From positions 32,746,620 to 32,810,619 of the forward strand of contig NC_061511.1 of assembly GCF_022539505.1 (NCBI RefSeq): a stretch of DNA of 64,000 nucleotides, written 5' to 3'. Shown piece by piece: positions 33,001 to 45,076 of this stretch; positions within the stretch are counted from its first letter, which is position 1, and every line of letters starts with the position of its first letter. Both the position numbers and the translations under genes were made by a program. The stretch comes from Lolium rigidum. Lineage: Eukaryota; Streptophyta; Magnoliopsida; Poales; Poaceae. The notes under the pieces are model-generated. The model worked only from the letters and a program-made list of their open reading frames with translations. It was not told the DNA's origin and ran no database searches.

Positions 33001-33446
33001 CATTCAACAGCGGAGACTTTGCGTACCTCCGTGTCACCCCTCTCAAAGGAATGCAACGTTTCCATGTCAAGGGCAAGTTGGCACCAAGGTACATTGGTCC
33101 TTTCAAGGTCCTTGGTCGCCGCGGAGAAGTCTCATATCAGTTGGAGCTACCTGCAGAACTGTCAGAGTTTCATGATGTCTTCCATGTCTCCCAACTCCGG
33201 AAATGCCTCCAAGTGCCCGATAAGCCCGAAGTGTTCAAGAACATCGACCACCGCTCTATCAACCTAAACCAGGATTTAACCTACCGCGAGAAACCACTTC
33301 GAATCCTGGAAGAGGCCGTAAGGGTCACTCGCAGAAGAAAGATCAAGTTTTTCAAGGTCCAGTGGAGTAACCATTCAGAGGAGGAAGCCACCTGGGAACG
33401 GGAGGATTATCTTAGGAGCGAATTCCCATATCTCTTCAGCTCTTAG
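29985..33446 (+). CDS. pol of G: protease, reverse transcriptase, RNase H, integrase with chromodomain
   Basis: One open frame of 1153 codons, +1 to gag. Positions are counted from the ATG at 29985, though translation probably enters by frameshifting in the gag overlap. Protease: [11 protein letters not shown], active Asp about residue 62. Reverse transcriptase: catalytic FIDD at residues 373-376. RNase [11 protein letters not shown] from residue 520. Integrase: zinc finger with His from 733 to CDVC at 770, and catalytic D803, D864, E900 in the expected spacing. A chromodomain (about 1105-1150, [14 protein letters not shown]) ends the protein and in this group directs insertion to particular chromatin. 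All key residues are present, so it looks functional. The frame carries no stop despite the element's odd flanks. Confidence 0.93.
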   Translation: MHQDRIKAKPVLQTGRKPPPKKQANIARGHLNHVNAEEAEESPDIVMGTFLVHSTPARVLFDSGASHSFVTEPFVKKSKMTPTLMRRLMLVQIHGSTAKARLSCKQVPVEILGVPFQAELIVLGAQGLEVILGMDWMSKYQGHIDCAQKSITLTNSEGIQVEYTATIPSSKAFCKQSVSGTPIDLVPIVCEYPDVFPEELPGMPPDRDIEFIIELTPGTTPIAQRPYRMNPQELIELKKQLDDMLSKGLIRPSASPWGSPVIFVDKRDGTIRLCVDYRKLNDVTIKNKYPLPKIEDLFDQMNGARVFSKIDLRTGYHQLKVRESDIPKTAFTTRYGLFEYTVMSFGLTNAPAYFMNLMNKVFMDYLDKFVVVFIDDILVYSKSEEEHEEHLRLVLGTLRQHQLYAKFSKCQFWLKEVGFLGHVLSAGGVSVDPSLIKSIMDRKAPTNPTEVRSFLGLAGYYRKFVEGFSSIAKPMTMVLKKGKKFEWTEKCEESFQELKKRLVSAPILTMPDVTKDFVIYCDASKLGLGSVLMQEGKVIAYLSRQLKPHEVNYPTHDLELAAVVHALKTWRHYLIGNRCDIYTDHKSLKYIFTQRELNMRQRRWIELIKDYDLSIHYHPGKANVVADALSREPCSLNARLKIEQPLLYQEFEEFGLELVSHGFLAAMEVKPTLQDQIKEAQKGHESIEGIKRRMDKEEVAGFSIDKEGVLWYNGRLCVPTIPELKHLIMDEAHNTPYSIHPGGTKMYQDLKETLRWHGMKRDIALFIAKCDVCQRIKAEHQRPAGLLQPLKVPVWKWEEVGMDFITGLPRSSRGHDSIWVIVDRLTKVAHFIPVRTTYNGRDLADLYISRIVSLHGVPKTIVSDRGPQFTSRFWKKLHEALGTKLSFSTAYHPQTGGQTERVNQILEDMLRACVLAYGTKWENCLPFAEFSYNNSYQASLQMAPFEALYGRKCRTPLNWSETGESQVFGPDILREAEEQVQLIRDRLKAAQSRQKSYADPKRREVTFNSGDFAYLRVTPLKGMQRFHVKGKLAPRYIGPFKVLGRRGEVSYQLELPAELSEFHDVFHVSQLRKCLQVPDKPEVFKNIDHRSINLNQDLTYREKPLRILEEAVRVTRRRKIKFFKVQWSNHSEEEATWEREDYLRSEFPYLFSS

Positions 33447-33474
33447 ATCCGGAATCTCGGGACGAGATTCTTTT

Positions 33475-33486
33475 AAGGGGGGAAGG
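33475..33486 (+). other. Polypurine tract of G
   Basis: AAGGGGGGAAGG immediately before the 3' LTR (33489), the primer for plus-strand DNA synthesis. Confidence 0.85.
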
Positions 33487-33488
33487 TC

Positions 33489-36400
33489 TGTCACAACCCA
33501 CTTTTCAAACCCTGCATATTTTCTAGCTTTAAAATTTTGGGCCAACAAATTTTTTTTTATTTATCTTGCTACCTGGTGTGCATAGCTTGTAGTTTTGTTT
33601 AGATTGTTGGTAGTGTGTGTGAGTAAACAACTTCTCACACTAAAACCCCTAGTAACAAGTTTGTGTACAAAAAAAAATTAAAAAGGGGAAAAACTCTTCT
33701 TGACACCAATTATGAAACACCCCTCACCCAACTTCTCTCTTTAGAACAATTTCCCTCTTCATCAAAAATTTGGGTGCATGTGTGCACATGCAACCACATG
33801 ACACTCTTTTTCTCTCCATGCACCATGCCCCTCTCTTTTTCTCTCTCCATGGGGAAAACCCTAGGAAGGGGGAACACTTCCCCCTCTCTTTTCTTTGCAT
33901 GTGGCCGGGACCATGTGACCATCCTTCTTCTTTCACCACCCCCTTGTTCTCTCTCTTGGCAAACCCTAGAAAAGCAACCACCCCTCCTGCCCCTCCCTCT
34001 CTTCTTCTTTGGTGCTTGGCCGATAGTTTGGGGAGGCCATGACCCTCTCTCATGGCCGGCACTTGGTGCCACACCCACCACCCAAGCCCACCTCATTCTG
34101 GCCCGCAAACCCCACCTCCTTTTGGACCCCCTGGACCTCTCTCTCTTCTCCCTTCCCCCTGGCCCAACGCCCAGCAGCCCATCTACCCGCCCTAACCCTA
34201 GCCTGGAGGACACGCGCGCCAGAGAGAAAATCTCTCCCGCGCGGGGCGACGACGCACGCGCGCCTCGGCTGCCGCTCGGCGCCTCGACTCCCTCCCTCTG
34301 CCTCGTGAACACGCGCGGTGCCTCGGACTCCCTCCCTGCTGACGCAAGCAGCCCGACGTCACCACGGCCCCACCGGGTGACGCCAGCCCTCGTCTCCCCG
34401 TTGGCCAGAGCCACCGCCCCACCCGTCGCTTGCCCTCCTACCTGCCTATAAAAGGGGGCACCAGAGCCACTCCCCCTCCTCACCACCACTCCCTCACATC
34501 ACCACTCCACCTCCACCGACGCTCCAGAGAGCGCCCAGGGCGCTGCTCCCCGGGCTGCGCTCGTCACCACCGGCGTAGCCCTGCCCGATCACCGCCGGGA
34601 CCCGAAGGTCACCGAGCTGCCGCCGTCGACGCCCCTCTCTCCCTCTACCTTTTTCACACGCCCCTGGTCGACCAGCACCTCACCCTGCCCCTTTTTCCTT
34701 CCCAGACCTGCCGGAGAACGCCGCCGCGAGGACCTGCCCGTGGAGCACCGCGGGAGCATCGCCGTCGGGAAGAAGCAGGGAGGAGGAGCAGGACGCCGCC
34801 CAAGCCGACCCCGCCCCGTTCTGCGACGCCGCCGACCCGCCTCGACCTCGCCGCCGTGCCCTAGCCATCTCCGGTGAGTTTCCCGGCCGCCGCCCTCTTC
34901 TTCTCTGCCAGACGCGGCCGCCGATCGTGCCCGCGCTCGCGTGGAGGAGACGATGGCCATGGGCCATCGGATCTCCATCCGACGCCTGCATGGCCCATGC
35001 ATGCCAGCGTGGCCATGCAAGGCCTGGCCCACCCGGGGCCCTCTCTTTTTCCTTTTATTTTCTTCTTTCTTTTCTTCTCAGCCCGCGTGGCATTTCCCTG
35101 GGCCGGCCCATCTCTCTCCGAAAACGGCCCAGCAGATTCCCGCCCAAACTCCTTTTCAAATTTTCGTTTAAACAATTCCTGTTTCTAATAACATATGTGC
35201 ACCAAATTGCTTGTAACGTGTGATCTAAAATTCGGAATCAAATGAAACCAGTGACGTTGGAAAGATATTTTTAATACCTTTCACATGCCACTGGCCCCAT
35301 ATTTTTAGGATTTTTACACGAATTTTAGTGTAATAAACTTGCTCTATGTATTCTGTACACTCCACAAAAATCCTAAAATCATAGAATTAATATTTTTGAC
35401 TGATTCCAATTGTGTTAATCTTGTTTTATTGTTGTCCATCTGAGAAAAATAATATTGGTCCCTGTTAAGATTAATTCTGGATCGTTTATAAAAATGTTGT
35501 GTCACATGAAATGTTGTCCATTTAAACACTTGTTCTTTTTAATTGATTTCCACCTCAACCCTTTTTCCATCATAAATTTGGCCAAATCACGTTTTCACTT
35601 TAATAAAACATATACCCCTGCATGCTTTGTCATATTCTCTCAAAACTTGATTCTTGAGTTATGTGTTGATTGTATGTTGCCCTTTTATTTTCGCGACGCT
35701 AGATACGAACGTGGGAGAAGCCGAAGGAGAGGATTTTGGAGAAGGTGTTGAAGAAGACCAGGGACTAGCCAGCCAAGGCAAGCCATTTACTTTGATCCAT
35801 TGTTCTCTATGTTCTTGATTGAGATCTTGCTATCCGTTGGTCTCTTGCCTCTTTGTGTTCCTTGGGTTTTCGGTTATTTTGTTTCTTTACATACTTGCCA
35901 CCAAGTGTGTAAGGTTCTCTTTGTTACCTTGCGTACTTGCTCTAAGTATGCAAATTACATTCATCGCCATTTGACACCTACAACTCCAATAATAATATGG
36001 GTTAACATTATTAATATTGCTCCAATCTTTGGATTATCTCCATTCATGCTCAATGTGAGTATGGATGTCTTGACACCCTTCTTAGTATGATGGCCACCTT
36101 TGTGCCATTATGCGTCATAGTTCGCTCATAAAACTTTAGGATGGGAAAACCCTCAAGGTTTTACCTTGTTGTAAAAGTTTTTGAAAAACCTTGGGAAGAA
36201 ATTGTCTTGCCCATGTGTGATTTCCAAAATGAAAGTTTCAAGAAAGGAAGTAACTTGGTGGTTATGGTGAAAAGGCTATGTCGGTAACTTGTTTTTTGGA
36301 AAAACAACACATGGTTCTATGTATTCGCCCGGAACAACCTTCTAGCGCAACCACAATATCCAAAGTGGGCACGGGCTTAGTCCGTAGTTTGTTGAATTTA

Positions 36401-37539
36401 ACGTGAGATACCTTCACCACTCTCTAGGAGGGTCACGATGACCTCTGACACCGGGTTGCGCTCTGAAGGAGGCAATACACTGCATTAACTTGCAGCCGGA
36501 CGATTACTGAGGGTCTTCGTCGTGGCGCCGGAGATACGCTCAAAAAGGAGGTATGCTGCCGGGGTGCCGAGAAGGGTTAAGCCCGCGAGGAAGGGCTCAT
36601 GTTAAGGGAGACAGGCGAAAGACTATGACCGATTATCCGAGTCTCGCATACTTTCGTATGACGATCCGGGGATGATGCCGGCGGATTTATCGGTTCTTGT
36701 GGGGAAAGTGCGCAAACTCGCGAGTCAAATCTATTCGAATAGCCGCGTCCGCGGTCATGGACAGTTGGGATGGCCGTTGCTTAGCTGTGTTGAGTTTTGT
36801 TTTAAGAAAGGATTTACAAGAAAAGAAAGTGTTTTCTGGAAGTACTTAGAGTACTGGAAATATGGTGGTGACCATAATGAGATGGTCGGAAAGGAAATAA
36901 AATGTGGGTCTACCCTTCCTAAGTGTTTTATGTAGTGAAGGATCTTCTTAAATTAAATCATGTAGGAATGTCTTAGGGAAAATCTTTGAGTGCCTCCTTC
37001 AATCGTGAAGTTAAGATGCTACCTCCACCAATAACACTTCTTCTCTTCTACATGCCATCTTCTTAACTAAAAACAGATATTCCCTCTTGACCTCCTAGTT
37101 TAGTCTTGGTACCTTGTTTCCTTGTTATGTTTCATTTTAAATGGTTTGCGAGTACAATTCAAAATGTACTCACGGCTTTGTCCCTGGCTATCTACTTGGC
37201 CAGACTATGAGGAGGATTTTGAAGACGATGGAGGTTATCAGGACGACTATGCGACTTAGGACGTTTCCCCGGTCAGCTGCCTGTAGGGTTTAAGGCATGA
37301 CTTGGGCCCGACGAAGTTGATTGTATCCGCTGCACTTTGATGTTTGATTTCAGCCCGAGGAGGCCATTTATGTAAGACTTGGTCATGAGACCGTTTGTAA
37401 GACTATTTATTATTCGGTACTATGTAATGGATGTTGTAACTCTGTTTATCAGTTCGGTTATGTGCTCATGTTACACTGATCATGGGATCATGAGTGAATG
37501 CATAACGGGTATTCCGGACAGTTGGTCCGGGGTGCCACA
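33489..37539 (+). repeat. 3' LTR of G
   Basis: 4051 bp, TGTCACAACC... to ...GTGCCACA, with TATAAAAG at 34447-34454. It is followed by AGAAG, which does not match the ACAGT before the 5' LTR. Confidence 0.9.
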
Positions 37540-38474
37540 AGAAGTCTCTGTTCCGGCACCCTGCCGGGATGGGGAAGTGCCCCCGGAAGCCATCTCCACC
37601 GCCATCTTCACCGCCATCGCTGTCTCCATGATGAGGAGGGAGTAGTTCTCCCCCGAGGCTGAGGGCTCTACCGTAGCTATGTGGTTCATCTCTCTCTTTG
37701 TGGTCTAGTTACTCTGGTGATGTTATTAAAGTACTCTATTCCTCCTTCATGATGTAACGGTGACAGTGTGTGCATCATGTAGTACTTGGCGTAGGTTATG
37801 ATTGTAATCTCTTGTAGATTATGAAGTTAATTATTGCTATGATAGTATTGATGCGATCTATTCCTCCTTCATAGTGTGATGGTGACAGTGTGCATGCTAT
37901 GTTAGTACTTGGTATAATTGCAATGATCTATCATGCACTCTAAGGTTATTTAAATATGAACATCGAATGTTGTGGAGCTTGTTAACTCCGGCATTGAGGT
38001 GCTCTTGTAGCCCTACACAATTAGTGGTGTTCATCATCCAACAAGAGAGTGTAGAGTGGTTTTATTATGTGATCAATGTTGAGAGTGTCCACTAGTGAAA
38101 GTATGATTCCTAGGCCTTGTTTCCAAACATCGAATCTCCGTTTATTTACTGTTCTGTTGCATGTTTACTCGCTGCCATATTTTATTCAGATTGCTATTAC
38201 CACTCATATACATCCATACTACTTGTATTTCACTATCTCTTCGCCGAACTAGTGCACCTATACATCTTACAAGTGTATTAGGTGTGTTGGGGACACAAGA
38301 GACTTCTTGTATCGTGATTTCAGGGTCGCTTGAGAGGGATATCTTTGTCCTCTTCCTCCCTGAGTTCGATAAACCTTGGGTGATCCACTTAAGGGAAACT
38401 TGCTGCTGTTCTACAAACCTCTGCTCTTGGAGGCCCAACACTGTCTACAAGAATAGAAGCACCCGTAGACATCA
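37540..38474 (+). repeat. LTR fragment H (E family), plus orientation
   Basis: The sequence corresponds to the reverse complement of about 18295-19320 of LTR E, beginning in the middle of the LTR and ending in ...GTAGACATCA at 38474. The first about 450 bases of the LTR are missing at the join with G. It abuts the internal region of element I at a GGCATCC sequence. Confidence 0.82.
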
Positions 38475-39125
38475 GGCATCCCCAAGCTTAGACTTTTCAC
38501 TCTTCTTGATCATATTATATCATCCTCCTCTCTTGACCCTTGAAAACTTCCTCCACACCAAACTCAAAACAAACTCATTAGAGGGTTAATGCATAATCAA
38601 AAATTCACATGTTCAGAGAGGACACAATCATTTCTAACACTTCTGGACATTACTCAAAGCTACTGAAAGTTAATGGAGCAAAGAAATCCACTCAACACAG
38701 TAAAAGAGCCAATGTGAAATAAAAGGCAGAATTTGTCAAAACAGAACAGTCCGTAAAGACGAATTTTTCGGAGGCACTTAACATGCTCAGATGAAGAAGC
38801 TCAAATTTAATGAAAGTTGCGTACATATCTGAGGATCACTCATGAATTTTCGCAGATTTTTCTGAGTTTCCTACAGAGAGATCTACTCAAATTCGTGACA
38901 GCTAGAAATCTGTTTCGCGCAGAAATCCAAATCTAGTATCAACCTTACTATCAAAGACTTTACTTGGCACAACAATGCAATAAAGTAAAGATAAGGAGAG
39001 GTTGATACAGTAGTAACAACTTCCAAGACACAAATATAAAACAAAAATTGCAGAAATAAAATAATGGGTTGTCTCCCATAAGCGCTTTTCTTTAACGCCT
39101 TTCAGCTAGGCGCAAAAAGTGTAAA
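38475..39125 (-). other. Non-coding internal region of I (remnant)
   Basis: Matches the beginning of the non-coding region of A (about 1323-1980) in reverse complement, up to an AAGCTTGGGGATGCC copy. No gene is seen. Confidence 0.7.
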
Positions 39126-39759
39126 TCAAGTAACATCATCATTATCAGAGTTGGGGGTTTTCTCAACAATGCATTGTATCTTATCTATGTAAGTTTCAGA
39201 GGCTCCCCTTTCATTACTTTTAGGCTTACTATCCTCCTCAAATAAATTTTCAGGAACTATCCAATCAAAATTCTTTTCTAATGCCTCATGCATTCCTATG
39301 AGCTTAATAGGTATTGGTACTTTAGTCTCCCCCTCACAATTGGTTTTATTAGTGTACTTTAGCCTATCTTTTTCCATCTTTTCAAGGATATTTGCAAAAT
39401 TGGTATAAAAGCCAAGCATCTTATATTGAATAAAGACTTTTCTAGCCTCGCTAGCTACATCACCAAATTCTTTAAGAAGGGTTTCTAAAACAAAATCTTT
39501 CTTCTCTCCTTCTTCCATATCAGAAAGTGTAAGAAACATATGTTGCATTATAGGATTAAGATTAACAAATCTAGCTTACAACATGTGCACTAAAGAGGCA
39601 GTAGCAATTTCATAAGTAGGAGCAAGCTCTACCAAGGATCTATCTTCAAAATCTTTAACCGTACTAACATGAGTGAAGAATTCTTCTATATTATCTCTTC
39701 CAATGATAGACCCACGCCCTACCGGTATATCTTTCAAAGTGAACTTAGGACGAAGCATG
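39126..39759 (-). pseudogene. Small reading frame of element I, homologous to that of A
   Basis: From the ATG at 39757-39759 (MLRPKFTLKDIPVGRGSI) to the TGA at 39126, about 211 codons with one in-frame stop near 39576. The second part is open for 140 codons from 39548. It contains EEGEKKDFVLET, as in A, and IPIKLIGMHEALEKN where A has the corresponding CKLLAMNEALENN. Unknown function. The protein sequence is better kept than would be expected of a neutral relic, but I have no measured substitution rates. Confidence 0.62.
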
Positions 39760-39935
39760 ATGAAATAAACAAAGGTAAACTGATAAATAAAGTAAATGCA
39801 AGTAACTAATTTTTTGTGTTTTTGATATAAAGAAAGCAAACAAAACATAAAATAAAATAAAATAAAGTAAAGCAAGACAATAAACAAAGTAAAGAGATTG
39901 GATGTGGGAGACTCCCCTTGCAGCGTGTCTTGATC

Positions 39936-39953
39936 TCCCCGGCAACGGCGCCA
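39936..39953 (-). other. Primer binding site of I
   Basis: The reverse complement reads TGGCGCCGTTGCCGGGGA, ten bases inside the LTR that starts at 39964. Confidence 0.87.
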
Positions 39954-39963
39954 GAAATTAGCT

Positions 39964-41547
39964 TGATGACGCGTGAAGCATACGCCCGTTGGGAACCCCA
40001 AGAGGAAGGTGTGATGCGTAGAGCAGCAAGTTTCCCTCAGTAAGAAACCAAGGTTTATCGAACCAGTAGGAGATGAAGGCCACGTGAAGGTTGTTGGTGA
40101 AGGAGTGTAGTGCGGCGCAACACCAGGGATTCCGGCGCCAACGTGGAACCTGCACAACACAATCAAAATACTTTGCCCCAACTTAATAGTGAGGTTGTCA
40201 ATCTCACTGGCTTGCTGTAAACAAAGAATTAAAAGTATGGTGTGGAGAATGATGTTTGCTTGTGAAGAACAACAGAGAACAGAGATTGCAGTAGATTGTA
40301 TTTCATATGTAAAAGAATGGACTGGGGTCCACAGTTCACTAGTGGTGTCTCTCCAATAAGATAAATAGCATGTTGGGTGAACAAATTACAGTTGGGCAAT
40401 TGACAAATAGAGAGGGCATAACAATGCACATACATATCATGATGACTAATATGAGATTTACTTAGGGCATTACGACAAATAACATAGACCGCTATCCAAC
40501 ATGCATCTATGCCTAAAAAGTCCACCTTCGGGTTAGCATCCGCACCCCTTCCAGTATTAAGTTGCAAACAATAGACAATTGCATTAAGTATGGTGCGTAA
40601 TGTAATCAACACAAATATCCTTAGACAAAGCATTGATGTTTTATCCCTAGTGGCAACAACACATCCACAACCTTATTCCCAGATTCAATGGAGGCATGAA
40701 CCCACTATCGAGCATAAATACTCCCTCTTGGAGTCACAAGTATCAACTTGGCCAGAGCCTCTACTAGCAACGGAGAGCATGCAAGATCATAAACAACACA
40801 TATATGATAGATAAATTAATCAACTTGACATAGTATTCCATATTCATCGGATCCCAACAAACACAACATGTAGCATTACAAATAGACGATCTTGATCATG
40901 ATAGGCAGCTCACAAGATCTAAACATGATAGCACAAGAGGAGAAGACAACCATCTAGCTACTGCTATGGACCCATAGTCCAAGGATGAACTACTCACACA
41001 TCAATCCGGAGGCGGGCATGATGATGTAGAGTTCTCCGGTGATGATTCCCCTCTCCGGCAGGGTGCCGGAGGCGATCTCATGAATCCCCCGAGATGGGAT
41101 TGGCGGTGGCGGCGTCTCTGGAACTTTTCTCGTATCGTGGCTCTCGGTACTAGGGTTTTCGCGACGGAGAGAATAAATAGGCGAAGGGGCAGAGTCGGAG
41201 GGCGCCCGAGGGGCCCACCCCACAGGCCGGCGCGCCCCCCTCCTGGCCGCGCCGCCTTAGGGTGTGGGGCCACCTTGGCCCCTCTCCGTCTCTCCTTCGG
41301 TGTTCTGGAAAGCTCAGTGGAAAATAAGACCGTGGTCTTTTGTTTCATCCAATTCCGAGAATATTTCCTATGTAAGATTTCTGAAACCAAAAACAGCAGA
41401 AAACAGGAACTGGCGCTTCAGCATCTTGTTAATAGGTTAGTGCCGGAAAATGCATCAAAATGATGTAAAGTGTATATAAAACATGTGAGTATTGTCATAA
41501 AACTAGCATGTAACATAAGAAATTATAGATACATTTGAGACGTATCA
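39964..41547 (-). repeat. 5' LTR of element I
   Basis: 1584 bp. The forward edges are TGATGACGCG and ...GACGTATCA. It is the same family as the LTRs of A and B by length and end sequence. It contains the GC-rich inverted repeat (about 41216-41270). Confidence 0.88.
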
Positions 41548-42175
41548 GCTATCTTCAAGTCAACCCAGCAAAAGATGGATTTTTCGGGAGGTCATTAAGT
41601 TATATGTGCGCTGGACCAACAAGGTATAACTAGAGCATGTGACATGCAATATTTAGATTTCTTCCTGCAAAATCGACGGTGTTGTAGTAGTCATCGATCC
41701 AGGTGTCGGGCCTTTCCTTGCCGTCATAGTGCTTCTGGTTTCCAGGCAGCTTGAGGTTTTGCCCTCGTGGCGTTGTTTTCCTCACGGATCCTTTTTGCAA
41801 AGCACTTGGGGCCGGAGCAACTGAAGTTATACTCATCCAGATGGTCCCGAGCGTCGTACTTGCTTTTTCCGCCATCAGGGGAAATGGATTTTGATCTTCT
41901 GCCTCCTCCTCCCTTACTGGGTGGCGGTGATGGAGAACCGTGCGGGGGCCTTTGGTGCTTCTTTCTTCCACCACCAGAATATTTGCGTCCCTCCTTTTTG
42001 TTGTTGCCCTCATGGCGTCCGCTTCCACCTCCACGATGTTGGCCCCGACTACGGTGGCCTCCACCGCCGTCCTGGTGGTTGCCTCCATCATGTCTAGAGT
42101 GCATGTCACCTTCACCATGGTTATTGTTTCGACTTCTCCTGGGTTCAACGTTGTCGTGGATATTTATTTTGCTGG
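41548..42175 (-). mobile_element. Left part of Gypsy element M (minus strand)
   Basis: A gag-coding stretch of a minus-strand element whose 5' end lies right of element L (62346-63995). It is truncated on the left by the LTR of element I. The last five bases, GCTGG, are the duplicated target of L. Confidence 0.75.
41630..42148 (-). pseudogene. gag fragment of M
   Basis: On the minus strand a glycine-, arginine- and histidine-rich stretch leads to GPKCFAKRIREE and then, after a frameshift near 41770, to NQKHYDGKERPDTWIDDYYN and VDFAGRNLNIACHML. The KCF-RIREE / KY-G---P--WL-DY order is the N-terminal part of a common Gypsy gag of grasses. The rest of gag and pol is missing because element I cut it off. 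Confidence 0.65.
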
Positions 42176-42561
42176 TGACATAGGCATCCCAAATGGGCCT
42201 GCCGAAGATAGTACCCGGGGTTTATTGAAGGCCCATTACCCGAAGAATAAGAAGACTCGGAAGCCCAAGATAGTATTAAGGAAAGCTAGAGTTGTAATAG
42301 AAAGTCTTATTTGTAATCTTACGGGATGAGTTAGAAACCTTCCCGGACTTTGTAACTTGTACAGACACGAATCCCTCGGCTCCGCCTCCTATATAAGGGG
42401 GAGTCGAGGGACGCAGAGATCATCGAATCATTGTTTACAAACCCTAGTTTTCATAATCGTCGAGTACTTTTCGGCTGAAACCTTCGAGATCTACTTGCCC
42501 TCTACATCCAACTAAACCCTAGTCTACAATCCGTAGGCATTGACAAGTTAATACCTTGTCA
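42176..42561 (+). repeat. 5' LTR of L
   Basis: TGACATAGGC... to ...CTTGTCA. It differs from the 3' LTR only by three single-base gaps as far as I can see. A TATATAAG box lies at 42390-42397. Confidence 0.93.
42390..42397 (+). promoter_or_regulatory. TATA box of the L 5' LTR
   Basis: TATATAAG followed by GGGGGAGTCGAGGG. The 3' LTR copy reads CATATAAG at 62175-62182. Confidence 0.7.
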
Positions 42562-42563
42562 AT

Positions 42564-42580
42564 TGGCGCCGTCTGTGGGA
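42564..42580 (+). other. Primer binding site of L
   Basis: TGGCGCCGTCTGTGGGA two bases after the LTR. This differs from the Asp-type site of the Athila-like elements and is the form common in Tat-lineage elements. The tRNA (Arg is often cited) was not verified. Confidence 0.8.
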
Positions 42581-42607
42581 TCTAGAGGTTGCAAGGAGCT
42601 GATCTCG

Positions 42608-45076
42608 ATGGCACGTCCAGAATCGTCGACTTCGTCGGTAGCAAGCAATGCGATGGATCGAGGTAAACAGGAAAAACCGATCTAGTCGATTTTATCCCTC
42701 ACCCGCCCTCCCGTTTGGATGCATGTGCGTATCTGGAGGAGCCCATCGTTATGAAGTTCGGAGAATTCCGATTCAGCGTCAACAAGGAAGGATCTTATCG
42801 TCTCGAAGTTCCGATCTCGTCGAAATTTTCAGCGATCGATTCTGACTTTTCGACAAGTGATGAAGAGTTTTCGTCGCCACGTTTTATCGACACCAAGGCA
42901 AGCGGAAAGCTCGCCAAGATCTTCAGCGACATGTCCTTCGAGTCATCGGCGGACTCCTATATAAGCGATGATTCAAGCGACACCGATAGCTTCGACTTCA
43001 TCGACAAATCCATCTCTATTGGGAAGGTCTTCACCAATCTCTATGATGGTGTCACCGAACCAATCAAAGTGAAAACTCCAAAATATCACCAAGTCTATGC
43101 CATCGGAGAAGCAAGTCGCGATCAAGAGGAAACATCAGAGGCTTTCGATGATTTGGGAAATCCTTATGTCGATCCCTCAGATCTAAGGAGAGGTTTGGGC
43201 ACTAAATATGTTGGGCCCACACCACGTGTCAGAGTTCAACTTCCACAAGCAGCCTGGGATAGAGCTGCGAAAGCTCTAGATGGTTCTGAACCAATGGAGA
43301 CAATCGCTACGATCGAAGAACTGCAAGCTTATCAATATAGACTCGCCGGAGCTGGAAGAGAGTTGGAAAAACAGACAGTACTGCTTTGAACGAAGAAGGG
43401 AGGCAGCTTCCGCATCAAGCAGGCGACGAGCGGAATTAAGTCGACACTCAGAAACCTCGGGAGATAGTCACAGAGAAGCTCGGAGGAGAGCAAGATCTCG
43501 GTTGCAAAATATACCGGAAGCCGAAAGAGAAACTCTTATCCAAAACCTCGACATGTCCTTTATGTCAATCGACACGAGGGGGAATATTATCCCAAAAACA
43601 CCGGAAGCAGGGTACATGGCGACACAAGCCTTCATCTTAGCGTCCAGGCCACCTCCCGGAGATCCAAGGGAAGCGCTGTACAACATGGACATGGCAGGAT
43701 GTGGAGCCATGGGAGCAGCGTTCACAGCCACACCTCCCGAAGGAACTGCAAGGCAAAATAGTCCGAGACCTACCGCAGCAGTGCAAGATCCACCAAGAGC
43801 AAGTGGAGCCGGGGACACAACAACTCAAGCCGAGTTGATAGAGCACGACAAGAAAGAAGGGAACGTCGGCATTCACCGGAACTTGTCGAAGAGGACATGT
43901 GTGGACTCCCATGCTTCACACGACGGGTCCGAAAAACTCGAGTTCCATCAGGATTCAAGCTACCCGATAGTTTCAAGAAATTCGATGGCCTGCAAGACCC
44001 TGAGGATTGGCTTGTGGATTACCTCGAGACAGTAAAATTGATAGGCGGGACCAGAGCGACAGCCATGCAGAGCATCCAGATACATCTGAGCGGAGCCGCC
44101 AGATCATGGATAAAGAAGCTTCCCCCAGGTTCCATCGACAACTGGGAAAATTTTGAGGATGTGTTTATCAAGAATTTCCGGTCAACTTGTAAGAAACCTG
44201 CGACACTAGAAGAGTTGAGATCATGTCGACAAAAGCATGATGAATCAATGAGGAAGTACATCCAAAGGTGGAACATCATCAAAAACTCGGCAGAAAATAT
44301 ATCTCGACTGAAAGAGCGATAGATGCATTTGTTGCAGGAGTTCGACGAGGAGATTTTGTGGAGGACTTGGGGAGGACAAACCCAAGAACAGTATCAGCTT
44401 TAATGGAGATAGCAAACAGATGGGCAGATGGCGAAGATGCGGTACATAACAAACGACATAGGTCCCCAGAGGAAGATCGCAGTCGAAATTTCCAAAATAG
44501 ACGCCGATTTTCCCGTCAATTTTCAAGCTACGATGCACCTGGCCAAATATCGGCTGGCTTTCGGGGAAACAATGGAGGAAACAGTAGAGATGATTACCAG
44601 AGAAGCAACGCACAGCAAGGTGACAATAGAGATAACAGGCAAAATAGCGGGCCAAGGTTCCAGAGACCTTTTGTGTCCCCCGAAGAGATGATGAACGGGC
44701 CATGTCAGATGCATTTCTTTCTCGACAACAATGGAAAAAGACAGTCGGGACACTTGCAAAAAGATTGTCGAAATTTCCAGGCAATGTTAAGATGGGCAGG
44801 ACATGCAAATGTTCAGGCAGCACATAGAAATCCTCAAGGACCCAGGAGTGAGATTCACTTACCACCTCCTCCCGCGATTACAGACGAGAATCGGCACCAG
44901 CTAAAAATAGCGGCGGCACCACAACCACCTCCGTATATTGATCCTAATTCTAATGGCGCAATCTTGATGATTCAGAAAGCCAGGCCATCTAACAGGGCGC
45001 AGAAAGTAATTTCGCGGCAAGTATTCATGGCAAAAAAGATGCCTCCACCAACAGTCGACTACCTAAATTGGTCGGG
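42608..45076 (+). pseudogene. gag of L, frameshifted, 3' part beyond J
   Basis: Starts at ATG 42608 and passes through at least four registers: to about 42690, 42715-43389, about 43360-43900, 43897-44322 and about 44270-45076. Recognisable parts are an acidic N-terminal region (DSDFSTSDEEF), the gag core (FDGLQDPEDWLVDYLETVKL, WENFEDVFIKNF, MRKYIQRWN) and a late zinc-binding stretch (CQMHFFLDNNGKRQSGHLQK followed by DC). The frame is cut at 45076 by element J and resumes at 52182 with the protease. Each break is a small indel, so some may be sequence errors. Confidence 0.8.

Larger units (their letters stand above)
23518..37539 (+). mobile_element. Tekay/Del-type chromovirus (G), 14.0 kb
   Basis: Two about 4-kb LTRs beginning TGTCACAACC enclose a Met-type primer site, a broken leader frame, gag, a long pol with C-terminal chromodomain, and a purine tract. 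The order protease, RT, RNase H, integrase, chromodomain is that of chromoviruses, and the 4-kb LTRs suit the Tekay/Del branch. The flanks do not match: ACAGT on the left, AGAAG on the right. The two flanking LTR pieces belong to one family but face opposite ways, so G or its surroundings have been rearranged. Confidence 0.92.
38475..41547 (-). mobile_element. Non-autonomous Athila-like element (I), minus strand, 3' part lost
   Basis: Reading leftward from the right end: 5' LTR (39964-41547), Asp-type primer site, one small broken frame, and about 650 bp of the conserved non-coding region, then an abrupt stop at 38475 against LTR H. It is the same kind of element as A and shares the small frame. 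The base run after its LTR, from GCTAT at 41548, is gag of element M, so I was inserted in M. Confidence 0.88.
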
